A stretch of DNA of 39,990 bases from Lingula anatina (lineage: Eukaryota; Brachiopoda; Lingulata; Lingulida; Lingulidae), in assembly GCF_001039355.2 (NCBI RefSeq), contig NW_019774247.1:1-39990 (forward strand), read 5' to 3'. The notes beneath the pieces are model-generated. The model was not told where the DNA came from. It worked only from the letters and a program-made list of their open reading frames with translations, and did no database searches. Below, piece by piece: positions 1 to 10,249 of this stretch (position 1 is the stretch's first letter; every line of letters begins with the position of its first letter). The translations under genes and the position numbers were made by a program.

Positions 1-459
1 AGAGCATGAAAAGAGGTATGCTGGAGAAAAATGAACTAGAAGGACTTGACTAGTAGATGCATGGAGCATAGTTATGTTGTAAATTGATACAGGTGAAACT
101 TGTCAGTCACCAGGCAAACAATTACTAATAGTGCTGTCCGACCAGCAGTCTGATGAAGCTTGTGTATATTATCAGACTTAACTGACAGGCAATAAACAAA
201 GTAACCACTTGGCACGTTCAGATATTTCCTTTTGAAGTGTATAAATTTCTTTGACTTTAAATGAAGTCCAATTTATTTCATTACTATACTCTTAATTTCT
301 TTGTCTTAGTTGAATTTGTGGAGGAAATGGTTTTTGATTACAAAAGTATTGAAATTAAAATTCCAAAACTATTAATTAATGTTTAAATAAATCATGTGGT
401 ATGTCTAGAAAACTATCAGGGCAGACAGTATCTTGGTGAGACCAGCAATATTAGGGTGA
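1..459. other. non-coding, no gene seen
   Basis: AT-rich sequence without a convincing reading frame, splice-flanked exon or recognisable repeat up to the start of the first foldback element. Confidence 0.5.
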
Positions 460-676
460 TTTCCCAGAGATTTAGATCGATCTGAAGATTAAGTTTTAGA
501 TTGACCTAAGTCCCTGGGGGTTCACGCTAAATTGCAGTCAGCCGAGCGGGCACCATAGTTAATTACCCCCTTACAGCTTTTAGTAGGCGGGACAGACGCT
601 TAAGCCGATCAAGCTGACAGTAGTCTAGTGAGACTCCCCACAGGGATAGATCGATCTAAAAATCTATGGAAATGGG
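460..676 (+). mobile_element. foldback MITE family F, copy 1
   Basis: About 215 bp bounded by imperfect inverted repeats: the left end reads CCCAGAGATTTAGATCGATC, and the right end read in reverse gives CCATAGATTTTTAGATCGAT. The pairing continues inward: CCCTGGGGGTTCACGCTA near the left pairs with TAGTGAGACTCCCCACAGGG near the right, so the whole element is one imperfect palindrome. It has no coding capacity. Related copies lie at 2325, 7459, 7770 and, diverged, 30198. I could not fix target-site duplications. A non-autonomous DNA transposon is the simplest reading; superfamily unknown. Confidence 0.75.
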
Positions 677-2324
677 ATGTTAGGGTACAGCTGGTCAGAA
701 TGACCTGCAAAACCTGTTACCTGTTACCATGACTGTAAACACATATGATGGACATTCTACAAACATGATTTGAAATATGATTAGTATATCATTTATTGGG
801 TTATAAACAGATATTCTGTAATATATATTTTGGAGCATAGTGAGGTAAAATTATTTCATCCCTTTGCCCACCCCCCCTCCCCTCCAGATCTGCCACTGTG
901 CCACAACAAGACAAAATATCTCTCATTTTACTACCTGAGAATTTGAAATCTCTCTCGATACATATAAAGGTGTGTAGAGTATTTATGGATTAGGCTCTAA
1001 GACAGCTTTTAAAATGTCAGAGAGTGATTTCTCATTTTATCTGGGCATCTTCTCCACAGGACTTCAGTTCTGATCCACCAATCTCTAATGTGCTCTGATC
1101 TTGATGTATAACTCTTTCCTGGCAGAAGACTGTGGTCACTTCAGGACTTACTTAGACTAGCAGTCCTATGGCACAGACTAGACCAAAAACTTGTCTTAAC
1201 TTTAAGGTCAAAATCAAAAAAATTAATTTGCCCAAAGATAAATTTATCCGAAGTATTCAATTTAGTAAATGGAATATTGTAGTAATTTTGTAAAGTAAAA
1301 GAGATAGCAAATGTTTAAGACCAATAGAAGACCAACAGTCACTTTATTTTATGGATCAGTATGGGGTTATTTTATTTGAAATAGACAAGCAGTTATAGTA
1401 AGTTCAGACCAATCTTTGAGTTAAAAAGTAGGTAGTGCACAGATCCTAAGACTGAGTAAAGTAAGGAGTTTCTTAGTGTGAACTACGTTACAGAAAGTTG
1501 CCCACAGCCAATACGTTCATTGATTTACAGGTTTGGCTAGGTTTCCTGCAGTGTGAATAGATGAAGGTTATCAACCTTGGTGAACTTTTAAGGAGGCTAA
1601 TTGATGGGGATAAACATTAAATATTACAGGAAAACATGTAATTATTTTGTTTCTGCTTGCAACATGTTTTCTTAGGAAGCTGTTTTGAAATGCGACTTTA
1701 CACTCTCTCTCTTCCTCCCTTTTGGTATATTTTCTCAATTACTAGTAAGCACACATGATTTTGTTGTCACCGCTTGCAATTAAGCACTCTTGTCTTGATC
1801 TTTTATTTTATCTATTTAACAAGTTTCAAAATGAACCCTTTTAACATTTTTTGAAGATCAAAACTTGCTTTTTGCAGGTGTACAAAATAATTTGCTTTCT
1901 TTACCGTTTTATATTTTCTCTGCATACAGATCAAGGTGACTTTTTTGTCAGAACAAAGATCAAAGTTTTTGAGGGACAAAAAGATAAAAACTTATCACAG
2001 AGCAGTGACCTTGTAGTGAGCAGTACTGAAGTCCCCTCAGATAGGGTGTAAGCTGCTAGAGAGTGGTTGTAAAACAGGAAGGAAAAAGCAACTTGTCAAA
2101 AGTCTTGTTTTATCTGGATGAAAAAAAATTGTTGGCGATAAGGAGCCAATCGCCTTTTAATGGAAACGTACTAGAAGTGTATTTTTGGCAATGCTGTTTC
2201 TGTTGCTGTTGCATACATGTACTTTTTTCTTGTGGTGCACTTTTTATTTGTTAATCAAATAAGTGGAAAACAGTCAGTTATCATTTGTAAACTTAAAGGA
2301 ATAATGAGCAGCAGTATAAGACCC
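677..2324. other. non-coding; one weak exon candidate
   Basis: No recognisable gene. The only exon-like piece is 1952-2047: a T-rich acceptor ends at 1951 (TTTTTTGTCAG), the stretch is open, and a GTAAGC donor follows at 2048. It would encode a serine-rich peptide that I do not recognise. No neighbouring exon supports it. Confidence 0.3.
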
Positions 2325-2527
2325 CATTCCCAGAGATTAGATCGATCCAACTAGATCGACCTAACTCCCTGGGGGTTCACGCTAAATAGCTGTTAGCCGA
2401 GCGGGCACGAAAGTTAATTACCCCCTTACAGCTTGTAGTAGGCGGGATGTACATTTAAGCTGGATTATCTGACAGTAATCTAGTGAGACTACCCACCAGG
2501 ATAGATCGATCTAAAATCTATGGGAAT
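2325..2527 (+). mobile_element. foldback MITE family F, copy 2
   Basis: Same foldback element as at 460-676, slightly shorter (about 203 bp). Both ends are present (ATTCCCAGAGATTAGATCGA on the left, ATCTATGGGAAT on the right), as is the core AGTTAATTACCCCCTTACAG followed by AGTAGGCGGGA. Confidence 0.75.
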
Positions 2528-3589
2528 GCGTCCTAAAATAAGGTTCTAGTAATAAAAAGTTAATTTTTAAAAAGTTATAATTATTTAGAATGAAGATGTC
2601 TCACTTTCTATCTCTACAGTCTACAGTAACTTTGTATCTCTTAAAATTGAACACTTTCAACTAAAATTGCCTTAAAAACCCTTTTCAAACCTTACAATAG
2701 TTTTAGTAGGGCATGTTTCATTCTTGTCTGATCATTAGTACCACCAGCGTGTAAGCTGGCAGTACTCATGGTTTCAGTCCCGACCCGTCTCGTACAGCTC
2801 CGCCGGCTCCTGCGGCTCCGCCGGCTCATGCGGCTCCGCAGGATGGCGTGGGATACAAGTCACCGTTACCGCTTCTCCTCCTAGACCTATGTCCTATGTC
2901 CCCATCTCTTGGATTTTGGTCACATATTATCTCAACTTGAACCCCCTGGTTTTTTTGTCTCAGTCAGTGCATTGGCCTGGGTGTGGCGCTCGTTGTAATG
3001 CACCCTTGTCAAAATTTTTGAAAATTCAATGCTAAATATCTCCCATACCGAAGGAATTATGTGAAAAATTTCTACAGATGGCTGACCGAAATTCATATGT
3101 GGAGATTTCAAATATGCCCTTGGATTTAACCTTTGATCTTTATTTCAAGGTGAAACGGGCCAAAATTTTCTAAAAATGGGAATTTTTTGCAAAAAAATTA
3201 TTATTTTATGCCGATTTTCAGAAACTTCACAGATCTAACTGATAATATTATGGACGGGTGTTACCCTTAGGGTCTTCTTTCATCTTCGTGAGTTTGGGGT
3301 CAATCGGTGCATTTTCACGGGAGTAGCGGCCAATAGATGCCAAAACTGAAAACTCTCCCAAATTCTGGAACTGTTAATGCCAGAGACCTCTTGTTTTTTC
3401 ATGTTGTAGAGCTTGTCAAGCGCAACACTGAAGGTGGTGTCCGTTTTTTGTTTTCGATACGGCTTAGGCATTGTACTATATCGACAGTTCAACATCCAAT
3501 ATTTAGTGGTGAAAATAAAATGTGAAATACTACAAAATTAGAAGAGATACGCCCATAGTTACTATTGAACTTGAATAGGAAGTCATATA
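2528..3589. other. non-coding, repeat-derived flank of the satellite
   Basis: No gene. The part from about 3385 to 3460 (GTAGAGCTTGTCAAGCGCAA, then GGTGTCCGTTTTT) is recognisably related to 34735-34790, next to the other satellite array. The satellite monomers therefore seem to travel with a longer flanking repeat unit. Confidence 0.45.
2797..2850. repeat. GC-rich 18-bp minisatellite, 3 units
   Basis: Three 18-bp units in tandem: GCTCCGCCGGCTCCTGCG, GCTCCGCCGGCTCATGCG, and a diverged third beginning GCTCCGCAGGATGGCGTG. It is an isolated GC-rich island in AT-rich DNA. Confidence 0.7.
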
Positions 3590-4740
3590 CTTGTAATCTA
3601 ACTGTGACCTTGAAACTGACCTTTGACCTACTATTCATAATGAACTGCACTTTGCAAGTTTTCTGATTTTTATATCTCCAAAACTGGCAAAGATATGCCC
3701 ATAGTTACTGTTGAACTTGAGTAGGAAGTCATATACTGGCAATCTTACTGTGACCTTTAAATTGACCTCTGACCTACTTTTCACCATGAACTGAACTTTG
3801 CAAATTTTGGTTCCCTTTTCTCTCTAAAACTGATAGAGATATGTCCATAGTTACTATTGAAGTTGAATAGGAAGTCACATACTGGCAATTTACTGTGACC
3901 TTAAAATTGACCTTTGACCTACTTTTTACCATGAACTGAACTTTGCTACTTTTTTTTATACTTTCAAAACTGGCAGAGATATGCCCATAGTTACCATTGA
4001 ACTTGAATAGGAAGTCATATACTGGCAATTTACTGTGACCTTAAAATTAACCTTTGACCTANGAGATAGGTCCATAGTTACTATTGAAGTTGAATAGGAA
4101 GTCATATACTGGCAATTTGACTGTGACCTTGAAATTGACCTTTGACCTTCTTTTCACCACGAACTTAACTTTGCAACATTTAAGTCCCTTATATCTCCAA
4201 AACTGGCAAAGAAATGCCCATAGTTACTATTGAACTTGAATAGGAAGTCATATACTGGCAATCTGTGACCCTAAAATTGACCTTTGACCTACTTTTCACC
4301 ATAAACTGAACTTTGCAACTTTTTTAATGCTTATACTTTCAAAACTGGCAAAGATACACCCATAGTTACTATTGAATTTGACTAGGAAGTCATGCGAGGC
4401 AATTTAACTGTGACCTTAAAATTGACCTTTGACTTACTTTTCACCATGAACTGATCTTTGCAAATTTTCATTCCGTTTTATCTCCAAAACTTACAGAGAT
4501 TGGTGCATAGTTACTATTGAACTTGAATAGGAAGTCATATACTGGCAATCTAAATGTGACCTTTAAATTGACCTTTGACCTACTTTTCATCATGAATTGA
4601 ACTTTGCAACTTTTTCAGTGCTTATACTTTCAAAACTGGCAAAGATATGCACATAATTACTATTAAATTTGAATAGGAAGTCATATATTGGCTATCTAAC
4701 TGTGACCTTGAAATTGACCTTTACCTACTTTTTATGAATG
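3590..4740 (+). repeat. 145-bp satellite array carrying TGACCT half-sites
   Basis: About eight monomers of roughly 145 bp. The TGACC landmark recurs at 3605, 3751, 3896, 4036, 4124, 4266, 4411, 4557 and 4703. The short 4036-4124 step contains a single n at 4062. Each monomer has TGACCT, a 6-bp spacer, then TGACCTTTGACCT, followed by a conserved stretch containing CATAGTTACTATTGAACTTG and AGGAAGTCATATACTGGCAA. A second short array lies at 33990-34510, with derived monomers at 7320-8010. There is no long coding frame. Confidence 0.85.
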
Positions 4741-4822
4741 GTAAGAAGATTTTGTCTTACAATTTTAATCAAAATCGCTAGGGCAGAAATATGAAATCTG
4801 AAATATGAGAGAGCGTCCTTGA

Positions 4823-5147
4823 AGGGATAATAACTCTTCGCTTTGGACAAAAAATGAATTTTCCTGGCGTAAACAACACTTTTCCCATACTTACCAATGG
4901 TTTATGAATCCATTTTTACACTCAAAGTTAGTACCTGTTTTTTTCTAAAAAGTTTGTTTTTTGTTTTAATCTCTTAAGATATGATAACAGAGAATAGCCA
5001 TCAGTGGAGATCACGTGGTCTAAAGACAAGCTCAGATATCAGAATAATAGCTATAACTGCCATTTTTTTGGTATATCATATTTCTATGAGTTGTTCACAA
5101 TGTTTTTATTGTGAAATATAGATCTCATATGAAGAGTTGTTATCCTT
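4823..5147 (+). mobile_element. TTAA-type MITE, copy 1
   Basis: About 325 bp with terminal inverted repeats: AGGGATAATAACTCTTCG on the left and GAAGAGTTGTTATCCT on the right. It is flanked by TTGA (a decayed TTAA) on the left and TTAA at 5148-5151 on the right. The inverted copy at 8253-8588 has perfect TTAA on both sides. TTAA duplication points to a piggyBac- or Kolobok-type transposase acting in trans. The element carries no gene. Confidence 0.75.
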
Positions 5148-5233
5148 TTAAGGAAACAGCTTAATTGGGCAAACAAAGGAAAAAGCACTACCATTAAATG
5201 TTCAACAAATAATACCAATCCCTTTAGCTTTAT

Positions 5234-6640
5234 GTGGAGAAGATGGATCCCCCTATGGAGAAGATGGACCCCCCTATAAAAGAAATAAGTCTTTATCAAG
5301 ACATTTTTTTTCAATCAAATTACCCACAAGCTTTTAATACAGGGTTCCCTAAAGAAATTGCCTATACTAACATAGTTATTGATGCAATGTTTCAGGCAAT
5401 AACACCACCATTACCATTACTTTCAAACAATATGCACAATATGCACAATCTTTTTACAATAGGAATACCTGGGGTAGCGCTAACACTCACCAATTTAGCC
5501 AAATGCTAAAATTGGCTTAAATTGGCTAAAGAAAAAGGGCTTGATTTAATGTTTTAGCCAAATTATAACCATTTTGATAACAAATTGACAAAAATGTGGT
5601 GATTTGGCTAAGTGAAAATAATTGCTAGCGCTACCCCAGAATATACTTAAATTATTTAAAGTCAAAGATATTGTGGAGATTCATGTTGTTTTCGATAAAC
5701 TAGTGGACAAAAATAAATATTATCCTAAACAAGTTGAACATGATAGGAGAGATCAGGGTTGCTTAGGATTAAATGTGGAAGAAATTACTCATGAAACCTC
5801 TTTACCAGCAGTCTGGCATGGTTTTTTAAGCAATATCTAGATCTAACAAGGGTAAACTAATAGCCTACCTTGGTGATACCTTATTGCAAATTCACTGTGA
5901 ACAGTCACACTGAGATATAGGAGTACTAGGTTGTGTGTAGCTGGTAGTTATAATGACATATGCAAGTTAGCTGTCAGTGGTTCTGTTAGGGAGGATGCTT
6001 TATTTAGTTCAAATCATGAAGAAGGGGACAGTTTAGTCTGGCTTCACAGTCTGAATAGTTCAGAAAATAATATGATAATCATATCACCAGATACTGATGT
6101 ACTAGAAATAGGGCTTGGTTTGTATGATATCAGAGAGTACCTAGGTAAAAACATTTTGATAAAATCAAGTTGTAAGTTGTATGAGGAAATTTATGTTAAT
6201 GTTAATAGGTTGCATGGTTACATAGTTAATGATCCTGACCTTAGTAGGTTAGATAGGTCAAAGGTGGGTAAAATTATGCAGGTTTTGTTTGTATGTTCTG
6301 GGTGTGATTATGTTTCGTTTTTTAGGGGATTTGGTAAAAAAAACAATGTACTCTGAATTTTATAGGTATGCTGACTTTATATCTGGAAAAATTGCTGTAG
6401 GAACTCTTGATGAAGTAGGTGCAGGGAACTACAGAAGTGGACTATTAGCTTTTTACCATTTGTTAGGTTGTCTTTATTTTAGGAAATGCTGCACAGGATA
6501 ATTTTAATTTCTTAATGAAAGGGTGTATAGTTGTAGGAAGGTAGACCACATGTGGCAACCGTTGTTGGAAGTTGTGTATGTGAAGGGGAGTGTTTAAATA
6601 GCTTAGATAATTTATATAGTGAAGAAATTATAAAAGAAAA
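5234..6640 (+). pseudogene. broken FEN1/XPG-like (PIN-fold) nuclease-family gene
   Basis: Reading frames that belong together are split by several lesions. In order they show a VVFD strand followed by basic RRD (about 5680-5760), an acidic EEGD.LVWLH segment and SPDTDVLEIG (6020-6115), then CSGCDYVSFFRGFGKK (6297-6343). This order resembles FEN1/XPG enzymes: VFDG..P, the EAEA and TEDMD acidic clusters, and the GCDY..I.GIG helix-hairpin. Lesions are a MITE inserted at 5471-5637, frame changes near 5836 and 5905-5930, and a frameshift in the A8 run at 6337-6344. Decayed coding continues to about 6600. The protein also resembles multicopy uncharacterised proteins I recall from corals and bivalves, so a link to a mobile element is possible. 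The nuclease assignment rests on motif spacing only. Confidence 0.5.
5471..5637. mobile_element. 167-bp MITE inserted in the nuclease-like pseudogene
   Basis: The ends are an inverted repeat, GGGGTAGCGCTA and TAGCGCTACCCC. A second inverted pair lies just inside (TTTAGCCAAAT and GATTTGGCTAA). Coding similarity resumes on the far side in a compatible sense: IGIP before, NILKLFKVKDIVEIHVVFD after. This marks the element as an insertion into a once continuous gene. No internal gene. Confidence 0.75.
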
Positions 6641-6741
6641 TAGTTGTAGTGAAGCAGAACTTAAAAAGCAATTCAAACACACAAACATAAATAGCTAGGC
6701 ATGCTTTATTGTTGACAGAATTTTGAATGGCTACAGAATTT

Positions 6742-7045
6742 GAATGCTTTGGGTTGCACACTTTTAGATTGATATGTCAGTAATAAATGATCCAATCTTG
6801 ATGTCAAAGCTGATTTCCTTAAAATTTCAGTGGATGTGTCCACATAATTATTTTGGTTTAGAGAATATGAATGCTTTGGGTTGCACACTTTTAGATTGAA
6901 ATATCAATAATAGATGATTCAATCTAGGTGACAATCTTTGATCATAGGCTTTGATTTGATTTTATTATATTCGTATTTCATTAGGTGTTTCTACAGAATT
7001 ATTTTGGGTTTGAAAGTTTGTTGCTTTGGGTTGCACACTTTTACA
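6742..7045 (+). repeat. three diverged copies of a GCTTTGGGTTGCACACTTTT unit
   Basis: The motif recurs starting near 6742, 6869 and 7020 (spacings about 127 and 151 bp). Each copy is followed by an AT-rich stretch containing AGATGATTCAATCT- or AAATGATCCAATCT-like sequence. The unit sits just downstream of the nuclease-like pseudogene. No coding frame. Confidence 0.6.
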
Positions 7046-7458
7046 AAGATATATCTTCAACAACAAAATTGTATATATTCTTAATGGGGCAAGTCGAAAT
7101 TTCTTTAAAAAATGAATGACATTTTATCAAAATCAAATGGACTAGGTACTTGTTTTTTTCAATGAAAAATCACCGACAATTGTGAATTTTACACATACTG
7201 TATTTTTTAATTCATATTTTTTAATTGTAATTTTCTCATTGAGTGGTACAACAAAAATAACAGTGCCTTACAGCTTTATTCTTTATAATAAAGACACAAA
7301 TCCTACATGGAAAAATATTTTTGAACTGAACTTTGCAAATTTTCTATCCCTTATATCTCGAAAACTGGCAGAGATACGCCCATGGTTACTATTGAACTTG
7401 TAAAGAAGGTCATATTCTGGCAATCTCACTGAGACCTTGAAGTTGATCTTTGGGTGCT

Positions 7459-7672
7459 TTCCCAGAGATTTAGATCGATCTAAAGATTAAGATTTAGATC
7501 GACCTAACTCCCTGGGGGTTCATGCTAAATTGCATTCAGCCGAGCGGGCACCATAGTTAATTACCCCCTTACAGCTTTTAGTAGGCGGGACATATGCTTA
7601 AGCCGGCCAAGCTGACAGTAATCTAGTGAGACTCCCCACAGGGATAGATCGATCTAAAAATCTATGGAAATG
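7459..7672 (+). mobile_element. foldback MITE family F, copy 3
   Basis: Nearly identical to copy 4 (7770-7983) and close to copy 1. Both inverted ends and the central AGTTAATTACCCCCTTACAG core are intact. The same GGGTGCT-like heptamer lies on both sides, as a possible direct repeat. Confidence 0.8.
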
Positions 7673-7769
7673 GGGTGCTTGATTTACNACCCATAGTTTC
7701 TACTGAACTTGTATAGGAGGTCATTTTCTGGCAATCTCACTGAGACCTTGAAGTTGATCTTTGGGTGCT

Positions 7770-7983
7770 TTCCCAGAGATTTAGATCCATCTAAAGATTA
7801 AGATTTAGATCGACCTAACTCCCTGGGGGTTCACGCTAAATTGCATTCAGCCGAGCGGGCACCATAGTTAATTACCCCCTTACAGCTTTTAGTAGGCGGG
7901 ACAGACGCTTAAGCCGGCCAAGCTGACAGTAATCTAGTGAGACTCCCCACAAGAATAGATCGATCTAAAAATCTATGGAAATG
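7770..7983 (+). mobile_element. foldback MITE family F, copy 4
   Basis: Second copy in the tandem composite, differing from copy 3 at only a few positions. It is followed directly by the resumed satellite (GATTTACTTTTCACCATGAT). Confidence 0.8.
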
Positions 7984-8252
7984 GGGTGTTTGATTTACTT
8001 TTCACCATGATCTAAACTTCTCAATTTTTCAATGAATGCTATATTTGTCAAGGGTAGAGTTACACACTATTTATAGAACTTTCTTAATTGTCGGAGTAAA
8101 ATAAAGATTTTATTATTACAGGTGTTTTAATCAGTTGAATTTTATTTAGATAAGACAGATTACTAATGTGCTATTTATATTTTTCAGTAAATGAAAAAAG
8201 AGACAGGAAGTGAGAGGCCTTCAACAACTTTAATAAAACTCTTAAGTCTTAA

Positions 8253-8588
8253 AGGGATAATAACTCTTCGTATGAAATCTACATTTCACAATAAAAACAT
8301 TGTGAATAACTCATAGAAATATAATATATACTGTTTTACCACAAAAAGGCAGTTATAGGTATTATTCTGATATCTGAGCTTGCCTTTAGACCACGTGACC
8401 TCCATTGATGGCTATACTCTGTTAAAATCTCTTAAGAGATTTTAACAAAAAACCAAACTTTTTAGAAAAAAACCAGGGACTAACTTTGAATGTAAAAATG
8501 GATTCATTAACCATTGGTAAGTATGGAAAAATTGTTGTTTACCCCAGGAAAATTCATTTTTTGGCCGAAACGAAGAGTTATTATCCCT
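8253..8588 (-). mobile_element. TTAA-type MITE, copy 2 (inverted)
   Basis: 336 bp with terminal repeats AGGGATAATAACTCTTCG and CGAAGAGTTATTATCCCT, flanked exactly by TTAA at 8249-8252 and 8589-8592. Internal sequence is the reverse complement of copy 1. It holds a 26-bp perfect palindrome at 8421-8446 and a CACGTG E-box near 8393. Confidence 0.85.
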
Positions 8589-8765
8589 TTAACCTTACCA
8601 CACCTTACCAGCTGACTGCCCACATACCTTGTATAAACTATTGATTCTGCTATGGTCTGACAGCCAAGGTATGAAATACAGTCCGTAGTACAGAAATTGC
8701 ATATATTATGTACAGGTGGAAGATTAAGAAAGTAGTTTTAATGAGGAAAGTTGCTTTGGAATATA

Positions 8766-8766
8766 A

Positions 8767-8806
<40 letters not shown>
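8766..8806. repeat. (AAT)n microsatellite at a LINE 3' end
   Basis: About 13 AAT units. On the minus strand this is the ATT-type tail that follows GCGCTATATAAGAAATAAAT, a typical 3' end for L2/CR1-like LINEs. Confidence 0.9.
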
Positions 8807-9890
8807 TTTATTTCTTATATAGCGCATTCCATTTTTTACATTTCAATGCACTTTACAAATAATTAAAAGTCTAAAAGTAACAATACTAAAATACTTTAAC
8901 ATTTAATAAAGCTAATAAAATTAGTTAAAGAAAGCAGAGAAAATTTATTGATATAACTTTAAAGTACTACTTAAATTAACCCAAGCTCACTCTTAATGAA
9001 TGATAAACAACTAAAAGGTTTAAAGGAACACTAACCATAAAATTCTTTAAAAAGATGAGTTTTAAGACAGGCTTTAAAAGTATTATAGTCACTTTCAATT
9101 TTGGAGCATAAACAGTAAAAGCCCGGTCTCCATAGAATTTGTTGCATTTTCTGTCTATTTCACAGTGATTGAGTATAAAATTGTTTTCAAAAGAGTTTCT
9201 TGTTAACCTGCGTGGTTCAGATGACTGAATAAGATGTGCAATATAACCAGGTGTGTTTTCTTTAACAGCTCTAAAAATTATGCACAACACTTTGAATAAA
9301 ATTCTTTGTTTGATTGGCAGCCAATGCAATTCCTTTAACACTGGAGTGATATGATCCAAGCTCTGGTTCCCCAAAAAGAATACTGTTGCAATAATCTAGT
9401 TTTGATGTAATAAAAGCATGAACTAATTTTGTAGTTGTTTCTATATTTAGTAAATTCCGAATCTTTCCTATTCTCCACAGTGAAAAAGATGCCGACTTAC
9501 AAACATTGTCTATATGCTTGTCAAAGATCCCAGCTGAATCAAAAAACACACCTAAATTTCTCGCACTGACAGATGCTTTCACAGACACATTGCCAATGCG
9601 AACATTAGTGTTAGTAGCACAGTCCTTTCTATCTTTAAATTTAGATGAAAACCAGATTATTTCCGTTTTAGTGTCATTTAGAGCCAGCTTATTTGAAAGC
9701 ATCCACACCCGGATCTCATCAATACATTTCTCTATGTCTGACACTACAGAATAATCACACCGACTATCACAAGTTACATAAATCTGAGTATCATCAGCAA
9801 AAATTGTGGTCTGAAGATTGTGCTTAGAAATGATCTCCTCAAGAGGCACCATATAGAGTGTAAAACCTTTGAAACATTCAAATATGAATT
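8766..9890 (-). mobile_element. 5'-truncated L2/CR1-like LINE reverse transcriptase, broken
   Basis: The minus strand begins inside the palm domain (GFTLYMVPLEEI, then the catalytic FADDTQIY). It continues through the thumb (ALNDTKTEIIWFSS, ARNLGVFFDS, TSKLDYCNSILFG) to DHITPVLKELHWLPIKQRILF in another frame (8976-9374). These blocks are standard for the L2/CR1/Crack group of non-LTR retrotransposons. The endonuclease and the first half of the RT are missing. A deletion with frame change near 9350 removes the usual region between YCNSILFG and DHITPV. The 3' end is the ATT microsatellite at 8766. It is a dead insertion. Confidence 0.85.
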
Positions 9891-10027
9891 TGTGTGAAAT
9901 AATTTTTAAAATTAGCTTTGTTTCATTTTTCAGATAACAGCATTGCAAGGGCCACACACTGATCAAAAGGACACACAAGGAATGCATACTGTTTGCTGTT
10001 AAGAAGAGACAACAGATGGACATTTTA

Positions 10028-10028
10028 T

Positions 10029-10062
<34 letters not shown>
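10028..10062. repeat. poly-T tract
   Basis: More than 30 consecutive T, with further T-rich sequence up to the assembly gap. It could be the A tail of a minus-strand retro-insertion, but no insertion body is recognisable next to it. Confidence 0.7.
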
Positions 10063-10064
<2 letters not shown>

Positions 10065-10117
10065 TTTTAATGTTTTAATTTTTTTTTTGTCTTATTTTTT
10101 TTTTAAATTTTATTTTT

Positions 10118-10249
10118 NNNNNNNNNNNNNNNNNNNNNNNNNNNNNNNNNNNNNNNNNNNNNNNNNNNNNNNNNNNNNNNNNNNNNNNNNNNNNNNNNNN
10201 NNNNNNNNNNNNNNNNNNNNNNNNNNNNNNNNNNNNNNNNNNNNNNNNN
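10118..10249. other. assembly gap (132 N)
   Basis: Run of N flanked on both sides by T-rich sequence. The gap probably reflects a homopolymer assembly failure. Confidence 0.99.

Larger units (their letters stand above)
7320..8010 (+). repeat. tandem composite: satellite monomer plus foldback MITE, twice
   Basis: A unit of about 312 bp occurs twice: part of the 145-bp satellite (CCCATGGTTACTATTGAACT through GAGACCTTGAAGTTGATCTT), then a foldback element, then the start of the next monomer. A single n at 7688 lies in the junction between units. The element was inserted into the satellite at the TGACCTTTGACC region, and the composite was then duplicated, either in the genome or by assembly. Confidence 0.75.

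Noticed and set aside
2745-2800. tRNA- or SINE-like A and B boxes (AGCTGGCAGTACTCATGG, then GGTTTCAGTCC)
   Set aside because: The B box has two mismatches at key positions and no cloverleaf can be folded around it. Too weak to call.
3730-4030. Short open frames within the satellite on both strands
   Set aside because: They are not maintained from monomer to monomer and are explained by the repeat.
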